Below, piece after piece: positions 42,825 through 53,093 of a stretch of 64,000 nucleotides of DNA. Within the stretch, counting starts at the first letter, position 1; each line of letters begins with the position of its first letter. The DNA is from Treponema sp. GTDB taxonomy: Bacteria; Spirochaetota; Spirochaetia; Treponematales; Treponemataceae. The stretch spans positions 1-64,000 of the forward strand of contig JAEELR010000225.1 in NCBI GenBank assembly GCA_016282835.1. Reading direction: 5' to 3'. The notes under the pieces were generated by a model, which did not search any database, was not told the origin of the DNA, and saw only the letters and a program-made list of their open reading frames with translations. A program made the position numbers and the translations under genes.

Positions 42825-44755
42825 TTACCTACAATATTTTCTAACTGGAAAAAGTCTAATGCAAAATTTGTTCTGGCTGTTTTTATCTGCACTAAATCAT
42901 TTTCTTTAATTGCATCATCCATCTGGCAGGCAAAATCATATAGTTTTTTTGAACTGATAGCTGCACACGAACCTTTTAATGAATGTGTAATCAATTTTAT
43001 TTCATCTATGTCCAATTCTTTTTTAGCAAGTTCATTCTTTAGTTTCTCAAGTTTAATTTTTGTCTGCTCTATAAAATCATTCATGAGAGAAATAGAAAGC
43101 TCTTTATTTGAATTTGTAATTTCCATAAAGCTTGCAATGTTCCACAAGTCAGAATCTTCGGCCTGATTATTTATATCAACTAAACTGATTATATCCATTG
43201 CTTCAGGAATCATAAGGACGCAATTCCATTTTTCAAGTAACTGGCTTACGGCATCTTTTCTGAACGGCTTGAGGAGAACATCATTTATACCGAGGCGGGT
43301 ATATTCCTTAAAGTCTTCAGGATTATTGTTTGCAGTGCAGGCAATGATTATTCCCTTGTAATGCATATGTCGTAATTCAAAAGCAGCATCCAGTCCGTTT
43401 TTGTTCGGCATAAAAATATCCATAAAAATAATTTCGATATTTGGATTAGCTTTTATAATTTGAATTGCTTCATCGCCGTCTTCTGCAACATAAACCTGCG
43501 CACCAAATTTTTCGAGGATTGTTTTAATAAGTTTTCTGTTTACAGGATGATCTTCTGCAACAAGAATTTTATTATTCTTTCCAGGTAAAATGTCTGCGTA
43601 TTTATATTTAAACTCACGGTCAGAATTTAAACTTGTAATTAATTTTTCATTATTATCCTGAGTTTTAGAATCAAGAATTTCTGAAAGCTGCTTGCGTTTT
43701 ATAGGCTTGTAAATGTATCCGCTGTAAACATTGCTTGTCATAGCACGGATTTCTTTGTCCATCTGTCCTTCAGGAATCATAAGGTAAATTTTTGTTGAAT
43801 TGCTTTTATTCTGATTAAGGCAGCTGGAAAGCTTTTCTATTTCAACAGTTGTGTAAGAAGAATCAACTAAAGCCACAGTGAAATTTGAAGAGATTTTGTT
43901 AATGGCTTTTTCAACTGAGTCGGTACAGAATATTTTTTTTACGCCAAAGTATTTGAGCTTTTTAATCAATGTATTTTGTGCCATATGATTTTTTTCGAGA
44001 ATCAGTATATTTGTTGCTTTAGAAATTTTTACTTCCTGATTTTTTTCCTGACTGAAAGAAGATGCTTCTAGTGGAATAGTGAACCAGAAATTTGAACCTC
44101 CGCTTGGATTTGAAAGAACACCAAGCTTTCCTTTCATAACATTTACTAAGTTTTTACAGATAGAAAGTCCCAGTCCTGTTCCGCTGTATTTTTTTGTTGT
44201 ACTAGAATCAATTTGATAAAAGTCTTTAAAGATTAATTCTTTTTTATCATCACTTATTCCAATTCCTGAGTCAGCAATTTCAAACAGAAGGTAATTTCGC
44301 CATTTAGTAACGCGGACAAGAATAAATCCTTTTTCCGTAAATTTAACGGAGTTCTTTACAAGATTCAAAATAATCTGCTGAACACGATTTGGATCGCCCA
44401 TCACTGCGGGAGGCAAAGAATAATCTATGTCGGTAATAACCTGAATGCCTCTGTTAAAAGCTTCAATACTTATAAGGTCAACAACCTGCTCTGTAAGCTC
44501 TATGACATCATAGGGAATAGATTCCAGCTTAAACTGGTCGGACTGAATTTTTGTAAAATCAAGAATATCGTTTGCGAGCTGCAAAAGCGTGTTGGCACTG
44601 AAGTCAATCTGGTGAACATATTCAATCTGTTCTTTATCCAGATTTGTATCTTCGAGAAGTTCAATTGTACTGATTACAGTTTGAATAGGAGTTCGAATTT
44701 CGTGCAGTGTACTTGCTATAAAGCGGCTACCAAATTCTATAGAATCGTTAGACAC
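42806..44755 (-). CDS. Soluble hybrid histidine kinase (HisKA-HATPase-REC-REC-Hpt)
   Basis: TLHEIRTPIQTV H-box, NLVKNSVKFTEKG, GTGLGLSICKNLV, REC (IIFMDIFMPNKNGLD), Hpt (THSLKGSCAAISS). Confidence 0.92.
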   Translation of the reverse strand: MSNDSIEFGSRFIASTLHEIRTPIQTVISTIELLEDTNLDKEQIEYVHQIDFSANTLLQLANDILDFTKIQSDQFKLESIPYDVIELTEQVVDLISIEAFNRGIQVITDIDYSLPPAVMGDPNRVQQIILNLVKNSVKFTEKGFILVRVTKWRNYLLFEIADSGIGISDDKKELIFKDFYQIDSSTTKKYSGTGLGLSICKNLVNVMKGKLGVLSNPSGGSNFWFTIPLEASSFSQEKNQEVKISKATNILILEKNHMAQNTLIKKLKYFGVKKIFCTDSVEKAINKISSNFTVALVDSSYTTVEIEKLSSCLNQNKSNSTKIYLMIPEGQMDKEIRAMTSNVYSGYIYKPIKRKQLSEILDSKTQDNNEKLITSLNSDREFKYKYADILPGKNNKILVAEDHPVNRKLIKTILEKFGAQVYVAEDGDEAIQIIKANPNIEIIFMDIFMPNKNGLDAAFELRHMHYKGIIIACTANNNPEDFKEYTRLGINDVLLKPFRKDAVSQLLEKWNCVLMIPEAMDIISLVDINNQAEDSDLWNIASFMEITNSNKELSISLMNDFIEQTKIKLEKLKNELAKKELDIDEIKLITHSLKGSCAAISSKKLYDFACQMDDAIKENDLVQIKTARTNFALDFFQLENIVGKWKVSL

Positions 44756-44758
44756 TTT

Positions 44759-46003
44759 TTAGCCTCGAGGAGTTGAACGCAAAATTTCTACAGCCTTATT
44801 TACCACGGCATTTGGCTTTTGAATTTTTGAAAGATAGGTCTTTGCTCCTAAACTTATAGCTTTATAAATATAGTCTTTTTGTGTTGCCTGCGAATAAACA
44901 ATAACCGGATTAGTGAAATTGTGATTCGTTAAGCTTGTAAGGATAGAGAAGCCGTCCATATCCGGAATAAAAATGTCCAGAATTACCAAATCAAATTTTT
45001 GACCTGCAATTACATCCTTTATAAACTGACTGCCGCTTGCATATTTTATAATAGGCATATTTGCTGCTTCAAAGGCTGCCTGTAAAACATTAAGGATAAG
45101 AGGATCATCATCAACAACTGCAATTTTAATCTGATCATTTAATTCTTTAGGGGCTGCTTTATCCTGATAGCGAAGTTCAATTTCATCATTTGAAACAGGC
45201 TTATCGGATTCAAGAATTTTTTCTGCAATTAAATTCTGTTCGTTGCCGGCTGTTCTTTCTTCAACGAAATCGCTGAGAACATCATTTAAACTGTTTACAA
45301 TTTCAATATGTGAATACTTAGGATGTCCTTCAATAAGCTTTCGTAAAAACTCACTGAATGAAAGAATTTTTATGCGGTTAGGATTAACCCGTTCATCGCT
45401 TGTAATGTTGTCTAACAGGAGCTCCAGGTTAATTGAGTCAATAAAGGTAAGCTCGAGGTTTGTAAGCATTAAAATGATTTTTGGATCTTCGAATTTATTT
45501 TTGGAAATAATCTCTGAGATTTTATACTTCAGGATATGAAGCTTTTCTCTGTTAATGCCTCTGGAGATTTCAATAAAAATTATGTCGTTGTTTAAGTGAA
45601 TGTCTAAAATACATGGAGTTTCATCCATTGAAAAGTTTGTGCGTAAAATTGAACCGATGAAATTAAAGAATAAATCGAAACGGATTGGTTTTTTAAAATA
45701 TTTTACAACGCCATATTCTGACAATGAAACGATTGTTAGGTTTTCAATATTTCCGCCGGCCATAACAATAGGAATCTGTTTTGCATTTACATCGTTATGC
45801 TTTTTTTCAAGTAAGTTTCTTGTTTCTTCTGTAATTTCATTACCTACTTCTACAATTATTAAATCCGGAAGGTAAGTGATAATTTTTGTATATGCGTCTC
45901 TGTTTCCAACTGCAAATTCAGTTACAACCTGTTCTGATTTTAATTTTGACTGTAAGAAATCGCAGAAGATTGGCGAACCATCTATAACCAAAACTCGTTT
46001 CAT
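44759..46003 (-). CDS. Response regulator with N-terminal degenerate receiver, middle STAS-like region and C-terminal receiver
   Basis: C-terminal REC VVDDDP...LVILDIFIPDMDG intact; N-terminal REC has IIVEVGNE where the phospho-Asp is expected. Confidence 0.8.
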   Translation of the reverse strand: MKRVLVIDGSPIFCDFLQSKLKSEQVVTEFAVGNRDAYTKIITYLPDLIIVEVGNEITEETRNLLEKKHNDVNAKQIPIVMAGGNIENLTIVSLSEYGVVKYFKKPIRFDLFFNFIGSILRTNFSMDETPCILDIHLNNDIIFIEISRGINREKLHILKYKISEIISKNKFEDPKIILMLTNLELTFIDSINLELLLDNITSDERVNPNRIKILSFSEFLRKLIEGHPKYSHIEIVNSLNDVLSDFVEERTAGNEQNLIAEKILESDKPVSNDEIELRYQDKAAPKELNDQIKIAVVDDDPLILNVLQAAFEAANMPIIKYASGSQFIKDVIAGQKFDLVILDIFIPDMDGFSILTSLTNHNFTNPVIVYSQATQKDYIYKAISLGAKTYLSKIQKPNAVVNKAVEILRSTPRG

Positions 46004-46086
46004 AATTAAATATTACTTTATAAAAATCAATCTTTCAAGTAAAATGAGAATGTCACGAAAGAAGCACAAGAGGGGGCACATAGACT

Positions 46087-46656
46087 ATGAAAAGAGTAAT
46101 TGTTTTTTTAGCAGATGGATTTGAAGAAATTGAGGCACTTAGTCCTGTTGATTATTTAAGGCGGGCAGGAGCTGAAGTTTTAATTCTGTCGTTAAACTCA
46201 TCTTCAAGAAATGTGTGTGGTGCGCATAAAATAAATGTCCAGGCTGATATGCTTTTAGATTCTTATGTTTCTTCCAGCAGTGAACTGCCGGATGCTGTAA
46301 TTATTCCCGGTGGAATGCCTGGCGCGACAAATATTGCTTCCTGCAAACAGGCTCTTGCTTTAATAAATGAAATGACTGAAAACAAAAAAATTGTTGCATC
46401 AATCTGCGCATCTCCTGCAGTAGTTCTTTCTAAAACAAATGCACTTAAAGGAAAAAAATGGACCTGCTATCCTGGAATGCAAAATGAAGCACAGGAATTT
46501 CTTTCGGGCTATACAAAAAATCGTGTAGAAACAGACGGCACTTTAATTACTGCATGTGGACCAGGGGCAGCAGAAAAATTCAGCATGGAAGTAGTCCGCT
46601 CTTTATTTGATGATGCAACAGCAAAAAGAATAAGTGAAGCTGCCTGCCATGCCTGA
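46087..46656 (+). CDS. DJ-1/PfpI family protein
   Basis: VFLADGFEEIEALSPVDYLRRAG; IVASICASPAVVLS nucleophile elbow. Confidence 0.95.
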   Translation: MKRVIVFLADGFEEIEALSPVDYLRRAGAEVLILSLNSSSRNVCGAHKINVQADMLLDSYVSSSSELPDAVIIPGGMPGATNIASCKQALALINEMTENKKIVASICASPAVVLSKTNALKGKKWTCYPGMQNEAQEFLSGYTKNRVETDGTLITACGPGAAEKFSMEVVRSLFDDATAKRISEAACHA

Positions 46657-46681
46657 AAAGTTTTAACGCTTCTCACAAAAA

Positions 46682-47224
46682 TTACGAACTTTTAGAATCA
46701 ATCATTACTTTTTCAATCTCTGCAATATACATTGTGTGGAAATCATTTTTTCTATAGTTTTTGTCGCAAATAGAAGGGTCTGTAAAACTAAAGGCATTCA
46801 TTTCCTGTGCATAAAGCTTTCTGCAAATAAGAACAAGTCGTGCTTCTTTTATCCATGGAGTAAAATTCATATATTCAACATGAAGTTTGCACTGGGCAAT
46901 TTTATCTTCATCGCGGCCGGAATGTGAGCCACAGTAGTTCAGGGCATTCTTGTATTTTTCACCAAGTACGCTTAACGAAAAGTATTCGCCTGCATCAATA
47001 ATTTCTTTTGTATAGCGGGTAGGCCTGAGGTAAATAGTTGCAACAGGCTTGTTCCATAAAATGCCGACGCCACCCCAGCTTGCAGTCATTGTGTTAACGC
47101 GGCCGGTAACAATTTTTCCTTCTTCATCTTTCTGCTGTGTACAGGCAGTAACGAGCATCCAGTCCTTGCCGATCATTTCAAATGGATTATCTTTTAACTG
47201 CTCAGGTCTAATATTCTTCATCAT
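46682..47224 (-). CDS. Flavin reductase-like protein
   Basis: VNTMTASWGGVGILWNKPVATIYLRPTRYTKEIIDAGEYFSLSVLG. Confidence 0.88.
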   Translation of the reverse strand: MMKNIRPEQLKDNPFEMIGKDWMLVTACTQQKDEEGKIVTGRVNTMTASWGGVGILWNKPVATIYLRPTRYTKEIIDAGEYFSLSVLGEKYKNALNYCGSHSGRDEDKIAQCKLHVEYMNFTPWIKEARLVLICRKLYAQEMNAFSFTDPSICDKNYRKNDFHTMYIAEIEKVMIDSKSS

Positions 47225-47523
47225 AAGTTTTTTCCCCCGTTTATAAACTGAAGATATTATATAGAAGAAAATAATTTTTTTATACGGATTCGCAGGTTTT
47301 TCTTACACGAATGTTTCTGGTACTAAGAAAATATTTTGTGCATCATCCACTGTTACGCCCTCGCTAGAAACTTCGCAGTGAACTGCTTGTTGCGAATCGC
47401 TCGTCCGCTCATTCCTCCGCCTGCGCTTCGGAACTAAAGGGGCTCCATAGTGTGCTGAATTTTTTGCGGAATTTAAACAGAAAATCTAAATTGCAAACAG
47501 GAGGCTGTAAGAGTAAAATAGAA

Positions 47524-47886
47524 TGTATGATGATAAAAGTTTATTGTTACGATCGCTGTTCAACCTGTAAAAAGGCTTTGAGCTGGCTTGAGGCAAATAA
47601 TGTTAAGTATGAAAAAATCGATATAAAAACGAATCACCCTGATGAAATTACGCTGCAGGAGCTTTATAAGAAAAGCGGACTCCCTCTCAAAAAGTTTTTT
47701 AATACCAGCGGCATTTTGTACCGGGAACAAAAGCTTTCAGAAAAACTTCCTTCAATGACTGAACAAGAAAAGCTTAAGCTTCTTGCGTCTGACGGAATGC
47801 TGGTAAAACGCCCTTTGCTTGTCTGTGCTGATACTGTAATTCCAGGCTTTAAAGAAAAAGAATGGCGTGAAGCATTAAAGATGTAA
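47524..47886 (+). CDS. ArsC/Spx-family glutaredoxin-like protein
   Basis: VYCYDRCSTCKKALSWLEANNVKYEKIDIK...KKFFNTSGILYRE...LVKRPLLV. Confidence 0.92.
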   Translation, partial: CMMIKVYCYDRCSTCKKALSWLEANNVKYEKIDIKTNHPDEITLQELYKKSGLPLKKFFNTSGILYREQKLSEKLPSMTEQEKLKLLASDGMLVKRPLLVCADTVIPGFKEKEWREALKM

Positions 47887-47893
47887 TTTATAA

Positions 47894-48568
47894 ATGGACT
47901 ATAGTTATATTCTCAACAGTGCACTTCCTCAGAAAGAAAAGCTTCTTGAGTTTGGTTTCTGCGATTTGAAAAATAACGGAATCTTCGTTTGTAAAAAAAC
48001 AATTTTGAACGGCGACTTTTATGCGCTTGTAACTCTCAATATTTCTCGGGGACAACTTGAGACAAAAGTTTTTGAAACTGCTACAGATGAAAAATATGCG
48101 CTCTTTGATGTTCCTTCGGCATGTGGTGCTTTTGTCGGAGAGGTTCGTGGTGAAGTACAAAACTTGATGGAGGAAATTAGAATAAAGTGTTTTGTTACAC
48201 AGGACATAAAGCAGAAGTATCTTGATTTTTTGCATTCACAATTTGGAGCATGTGGTGACACTCCCTGGGCAGACGACGGTGACGCGACGAGTACGGTTTT
48301 TCGCTGTCCGAATAATAAATGGTTTGCGCTTGTAATGAAAATAAAATTCAGAAGTCTTGGTTTTGAAAGTGATGAACCTGTGTGGGCCGTAAACTTAAAA
48401 GCGGATCCGGATTTGATTCTTAAAGTGACCGACAGAAAATCAATTTTTCCCGCATATCACATGAATAAAAAATACTGGCTTACAGTACTGCTTACAGCGG
48501 TTACAGATTTCAACACGCTTTGCAATCTTACCGAACAGAGTTTTAAATTGGTGAAGAATAAAAAATGA
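47894..48568 (+). CDS. MmcQ/YjbR family protein
   Basis: DDGDATSTVFRCPNNKWFALVM...VNLKADPDLI...FPAYHMNKKYWLTVLL. Confidence 0.85.
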   Translation: MDYSYILNSALPQKEKLLEFGFCDLKNNGIFVCKKTILNGDFYALVTLNISRGQLETKVFETATDEKYALFDVPSACGAFVGEVRGEVQNLMEEIRIKCFVTQDIKQKYLDFLHSQFGACGDTPWADDGDATSTVFRCPNNKWFALVMKIKFRSLGFESDEPVWAVNLKADPDLILKVTDRKSIFPAYHMNKKYWLTVLLTAVTDFNTLCNLTEQSFKLVKNKK

Positions 48569-48578
48569 AAGTTTAAAT

Positions 48579-49091
48579 TTAACTTTGCATTGCCTTTCGT
48601 ACTGTATCTACAGGGAGAAAATAAGACTGTTCTTTGTCATTGAATTTTATAAAACCGAAATGCTCGTAAAAACCCTTTGAAGTTTCTTTTGCATTAACGA
48701 TTATAAAATATAATCCGGTAATCTCTGCTACATGGATTATTTTTATAAATGCCTGAGCAAGCAGCCACTTTCCAATTCCTTTTCCTTGTAAATCTTTACC
48801 GACTGCAAGACGGGCAATTCTCAATGAAGGAATAGGATACTTTGGTAATTTATTTCGGTATTCATCAGGAATATCTTTATAAACTACTTGAGCTGTTGCA
48901 AGTGTAAAATATCCGACAGTTTCTTCAGTTTCATCAAATGCAACAAAAGTTTTTCCGATTCCTAATGTGTCATTTTTTAATGAATACCGAGATAGAAATT
49001 CATTTAATACTTCTGTTCCGCAGTCAAACTTTTTCAGTTTTGCTTTTGGAACATCTTTTACCGACACTAATTTAAAACTCCTCTGAACCAC
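48579..49091 (-). CDS. GNAT-family acetyltransferase, TacT-like toxin
   Basis: [53 protein letters not shown]. Confidence 0.9.
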   Translation of the reverse strand: MVQRSFKLVSVKDVPKAKLKKFDCGTEVLNEFLSRYSLKNDTLGIGKTFVAFDETEETVGYFTLATAQVVYKDIPDEYRNKLPKYPIPSLRIARLAVGKDLQGKGIGKWLLAQAFIKIIHVAEITGLYFIIVNAKETSKGFYEHFGFIKFNDKEQSYFLPVDTVRKAMQS

Positions 49092-49333
49092 CCTCTTAAT
49101 GCTTCATTTGGCTCCGGTGGATTTTCCAAAGCGGCCATTACAAGGTCTCTGTCACGATTTGAAAGTACAAGAATTTCATTTTCAGCCAGATCAATTTGTG
49201 CCTGCTTTAGAGATGAAGTAAGCACATATGAAGAAAGAGAAACATGTTTAAGTTCAGCGGCACGTTCAAGAAGAGTCTTCTGATTTGAGTTAGCTCTAAA
49301 GTCAATTCTTTCGTCTTTTAATGCTACTGCCAT
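49067..49333 (-). CDS. DUF1778 (TacA-like) antitoxin
   Basis: [31 protein letters not shown]...[12 protein letters not shown]; overlaps toxin start. Confidence 0.9.
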   Translation of the reverse strand: MAVALKDERIDFRANSNQKTLLERAAELKHVSLSSYVLTSSLKQAQIDLAENEILVLSNRDRDLVMAALENPPEPNEALRGWFRGVLN

Positions 49334-49366
49334 AGCGATTTTATCCTCCTTGGAGAAAACTGCTAA

Positions 49367-49474
49367 ACGAGTTTGTCACAGGCTTTAAGATAGCCTATGG
49401 CGTACGTGCCTTGACGAACTCGTATAATGTACCTCCACTTTTTATTGTAACACTGTGTACGGAATTTGTACACA
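49367..49474. promoter_or_regulatory. Inverted repeats upstream of the TA operon
   Basis: ACGAGTTTGTCA (49367) / TGACGAACTCGT (49412) and TGTGTAC (49454) / GTACACA (49468). Confidence 0.55.
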
Positions 49475-49529
49475 CAATAATCACAAAAAGATGAGCGACT
49501 TTTGTTGTTATTTATTTGGTAAAGAATAA

Positions 49530-49645
49530 AGGAAGCCTACGCCTGATATGAAGGGCGAGCGGAGTGAGTTCAGAAAGCTTTTGAAGAAAGTTTTCTGAAT
49601 GGAGGGCGTAAGACCCGTAACCCGGAATAGCAGGGTGGGGTTTTA
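49530..49645. repeat. GC-rich intergenic hairpin element
   Basis: TTCAGAAA (49569) / TTTCTGAA (49592) inverted repeat followed by GGAGGGCGTAAGACCCGTAACCC. Confidence 0.5.
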
Positions 49646-49762
49646 AATGCTTTCTTTGCAAAAAAATTTACTGGTGAAGAATAAAATTCCGTCCAAAAAA
49701 TAATTGTACAGGAAAATAAAAAACTGGTGTATAATAGATAAAATAGCTATTGAGGATAAATA

Positions 49763-52252
49763 ATGCAAAAGTATAAGAAAATATTTGTTTACGCATTACT
49801 GTTTTTTTGTATTGTATCAATCGTAAATGAATTGCTTATTTTTGTCAGGAATTTTTATCAGTTATCGAGAATTGAAGAAACTGAGCACACCATTAGCGAT
49901 TATAAATCTCTGGCAGAAAATGAGCACATATTGTTTTTATCATCTTATGCTTCTCATGACTTTGAGAGTGAAATCCAATACAACGTTTTAAATAAATATC
50001 TTTCCGAAAAAAAATTTTTTGTAGATGCAGAATATTTAGACTCAAGAAGAATTAATTATTATGAATATGAAGAATTTTTCTATTCGTACTTAAAGAGCAA
50101 GCAGAATGAACTTCCATTTAAATATAAAACGATTGTTGCTTCCGGAGATGTAGCTTTAGAGTTCTGTATAAAATTTCAGGACGACTTATTTGCAAACATA
50201 CCGATTGTTTTCATTGATGTAAAAAATCCTGTTCTAGTAAATATTGCCAACAGTAGAAATAATATGATTGGTAATTTAGAAAGCATAAACATTGATAAAA
50301 TTGTAAATGTTGCATCAAGGCTTTTTCCAAAATCAAAAAGATTCTTAATCATTACAGATGACCAGATTGAGCAGATAGGAATTCAGGCGCAGATTCTTAT
50401 GTATCAGGATAGCTTCTCAAATTATGAACTGGAAATTTATGACACATCAAAAGTGAAATACGAGGACTATAAAAAGAAGCTCCAGGCACTGAATGAAAAT
50501 TACATTGTATATTTTTCTTCTGCAAAAAATTTCTCAAATTACACGGAACCTTCATCAGGCACGCAGGCAAATACTGTTTTGTCTTTAACAAATATTCCTG
50601 TCTTCTCAATAATAAATCCTGAATACAGAAGAGGCTTTATAGGCGGCTGTATAACTGATTACGAGAAAATCGCAAAAGATGCAATTGCCCCGATTCTTTC
50701 TGCAACGGCAGGTAAAAATATTAATTATATAAAATTTGAATCAGACAATTCTTACAAATGGGAATTCAGTCTTAATGTTCTAAATAAATATAAAGTAAAA
50801 AAAGATTTACTGCCTGAGGGAAGTATTTTAATTCAATCAGACAAAAACTTGATTTTTTCAAAAAACAATTATATTTACAGATTTATAATAATCGGTATAA
50901 GTTTACTTTCGCTTTTCGTAATTATTCTGTTGCTCTTTATCAGAGAAAGAAAAAATTTAATGAAATTAAAACAAACACATTCTGCATTAAAATTTGTTTC
51001 TGACCATGATGTCCTTACACATTTACAAAGCAGACAGGTTGCAAACAGTATTTTTGTACAGCTTCAAAAATCTAAAAAGCCCTTTGCAATTATTTTAATT
51101 GATATTGATGATTTTAAAAATGTAAACGATTATTACTCACATTTATGCGGTGACTATATTCTAAAAGAACTTGGCAAACGATTTATTGATCTTTCAAAAG
51201 ACGGAAAATTTTATGTTTATCGTTTTGGCGGCGATGAATTTTTATTATTCTACACTCACGGACATTTGAATTCTTATATTGAAGATTATGAAAAAGTAGA
51301 AAACATTTTTAAAGAACCGTTCATATATAATCAGGATAAAATTTATATTAAGGCAAGTTTTGGTATTGTAAATTCTAACGAAAAATATACAACCCTTGAT
51401 GAATACATTTCAAACGCAGATCTTTCAATGTATAACTCAAAGCGCTGTGGAAAAAATAAAATTACAATTTTTGAAGAATCGCTGAAAAATGCTGCATCAA
51501 ATAAACAGGAAATAACACTGATACTTGAAAATGCAATAAAGACAAATTCCTTTACGGTTTTATATCAGCCGCAGATTAATGCTTTAACAAAACAAATTGA
51601 AGGTTATGAAGCTTTAGTCCGCTTAAAGGAGTCAAATATTTCACCGGGACAGTTTATTCCTGTAGCAGAAGAAACAGGTCTTATTGTACAGATTGCGCGT
51701 TTTGTAACAGAGGAAGTTGTCCGCCAGATTTCTGAATGGAAGCGAAACGGAATTCCTTTGTATAAAGTCGGTATAAATTATTCATACGGTCAAAGCCACG
51801 ATGAAAACTATGTTAAGTACTTAAAGAATTTACTGGAAGTTTATGACATTGCTCCAGAATTAATTGGAGTTGAAATAACAGAAAGCTTGTTTATTGATAA
51901 TAAAGAAAAATCAATGCAGCTGTTCAAGGACTTTAACTCGCTGGGAATAACTCTTTCACTTGATGATTTTGGAACAGGCTATTCTTCATTGAGTTATTTA
52001 ACCTTCTTACCAATAGAAAAAGTAAAGATTGATAAGAGTTTGGTTGATAACTATTTGAATAAAGAGAGAAGTTTATTTATAAAAAATATTGTTAATCTTG
52101 TTCATTCGCTGGATTTAAAACTTGTTGTAGAAGGTGTTGAGTCTGCTGAACAATATGAACTTTTAAAAGAATATCAGTGTGATGTAATACAGGGATATTT
52201 CTTTAGTAGACCAATTACCGGAAAAGATGTTGAAACGTATAAACCTGCATAA
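49763..52252 (+). CDS. Membrane-bound GGDEF-EAL protein with periplasmic ABC-substrate-binding-like sensor
   Basis: N-terminal periplasmic region, TM, RFGGDEFLLF (GGDEF), YEALVRL (EAL), DDFGTGYSSLSYL. Confidence 0.93.
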   Translation: MQKYKKIFVYALLFFCIVSIVNELLIFVRNFYQLSRIEETEHTISDYKSLAENEHILFLSSYASHDFESEIQYNVLNKYLSEKKFFVDAEYLDSRRINYYEYEEFFYSYLKSKQNELPFKYKTIVASGDVALEFCIKFQDDLFANIPIVFIDVKNPVLVNIANSRNNMIGNLESINIDKIVNVASRLFPKSKRFLIITDDQIEQIGIQAQILMYQDSFSNYELEIYDTSKVKYEDYKKKLQALNENYIVYFSSAKNFSNYTEPSSGTQANTVLSLTNIPVFSIINPEYRRGFIGGCITDYEKIAKDAIAPILSATAGKNINYIKFESDNSYKWEFSLNVLNKYKVKKDLLPEGSILIQSDKNLIFSKNNYIYRFIIIGISLLSLFVIILLLFIRERKNLMKLKQTHSALKFVSDHDVLTHLQSRQVANSIFVQLQKSKKPFAIILIDIDDFKNVNDYYSHLCGDYILKELGKRFIDLSKDGKFYVYRFGGDEFLLFYTHGHLNSYIEDYEKVENIFKEPFIYNQDKIYIKASFGIVNSNEKYTTLDEYISNADLSMYNSKRCGKNKITIFEESLKNAASNKQEITLILENAIKTNSFTVLYQPQINALTKQIEGYEALVRLKESNISPGQFIPVAEETGLIVQIARFVTEEVVRQISEWKRNGIPLYKVGINYSYGQSHDENYVKYLKNLLEVYDIAPELIGVEITESLFIDNKEKSMQLFKDFNSLGITLSLDDFGTGYSSLSYLTFLPIEKVKIDKSLVDNYLNKERSLFIKNIVNLVHSLDLKLVVEGVESAEQYELLKEYQCDVIQGYFFSRPITGKDVETYKPA

Positions 52253-53093
52253 TGCAAAACTAAAAGCTGTGGTATTTTCTTTAGCAATATTTTCTCTCTT
52301 TGCTTCATGTAAAAAAAAGCCGCAGGTAATTATTGAAACAGAAGAAGTGCCTGAGCCGGAAATTGAAATTGTCAGCGAGCCGGAAAAATTTATAAACGGA
52401 ATAATTCTTTCTCCTTCATCGAATCTTTTTCTAAAAGGCCGTGATGAAAAAATGCATTCAATCTTTACATTAAAAAATAATGACTGTATACAAATTCTTC
52501 TTGAAAACGAAAACGAAAATCCCGTAAGAATAATAGAAGACAAAACTTATCTGCATGCAGTTTATGATTCCTTAGATTTTTGGATTACAGAAAGTGATTT
52601 AGCTCTTTGTGATGAAAGTGCAATTACTCTTTATGACATTATACTATATGAAGATGCACAGCTTGAAACTGTAAAGATGTCCGGCATTACAAGATTAAAA
52701 TTCGGAACACTGGTTGCATTACTTGCTGAGAATGAAGCTTTAGAAACTGCGAATACGGCTTCAGAAGAAATTTATTATTACGACACAAGCAATAAAATTG
52801 TGCAAAGCGCCTTTGTAAAGCAGGGAACCATAAGCAGCAGAAAAGATGATATAGAAGTGTTAAAAATTGTTGAGGCTTTAAAGGTAACAAAAAGGGCAGT
52901 AGACAGAAATACACTTTTTGCCCGCGCCGATAAATACAATCCATCTCCAAGCGTTAAAGCCGCCCTCAAAGAACAGACGGTAGAAAAAATCACCTACAAT
53001 TATGATGAAGTCGTAAAGAATCTAAAGAAGCAGCTTTATGGTGTGAATGTAGATGAGCTTATGACTGTCGACCAAAGTAAAGATCCGTTCTAG
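52227..53093 (+). CDS. Lipoprotein of unknown function
   Basis: Lipobox-like FSLFASCKKK; overlaps the GGDEF-EAL gene by 26 nt. Confidence 0.75.
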   Translation: MLKRINLHNAKLKAVVFSLAIFSLFASCKKKPQVIIETEEVPEPEIEIVSEPEKFINGIILSPSSNLFLKGRDEKMHSIFTLKNNDCIQILLENENENPVRIIEDKTYLHAVYDSLDFWITESDLALCDESAITLYDIILYEDAQLETVKMSGITRLKFGTLVALLAENEALETANTASEEIYYYDTSNKIVQSAFVKQGTISSRKDDIEVLKIVEALKVTKRAVDRNTLFARADKYNPSPSVKAALKEQTVEKITYNYDEVVKNLKKQLYGVNVDELMTVDQSKDPF

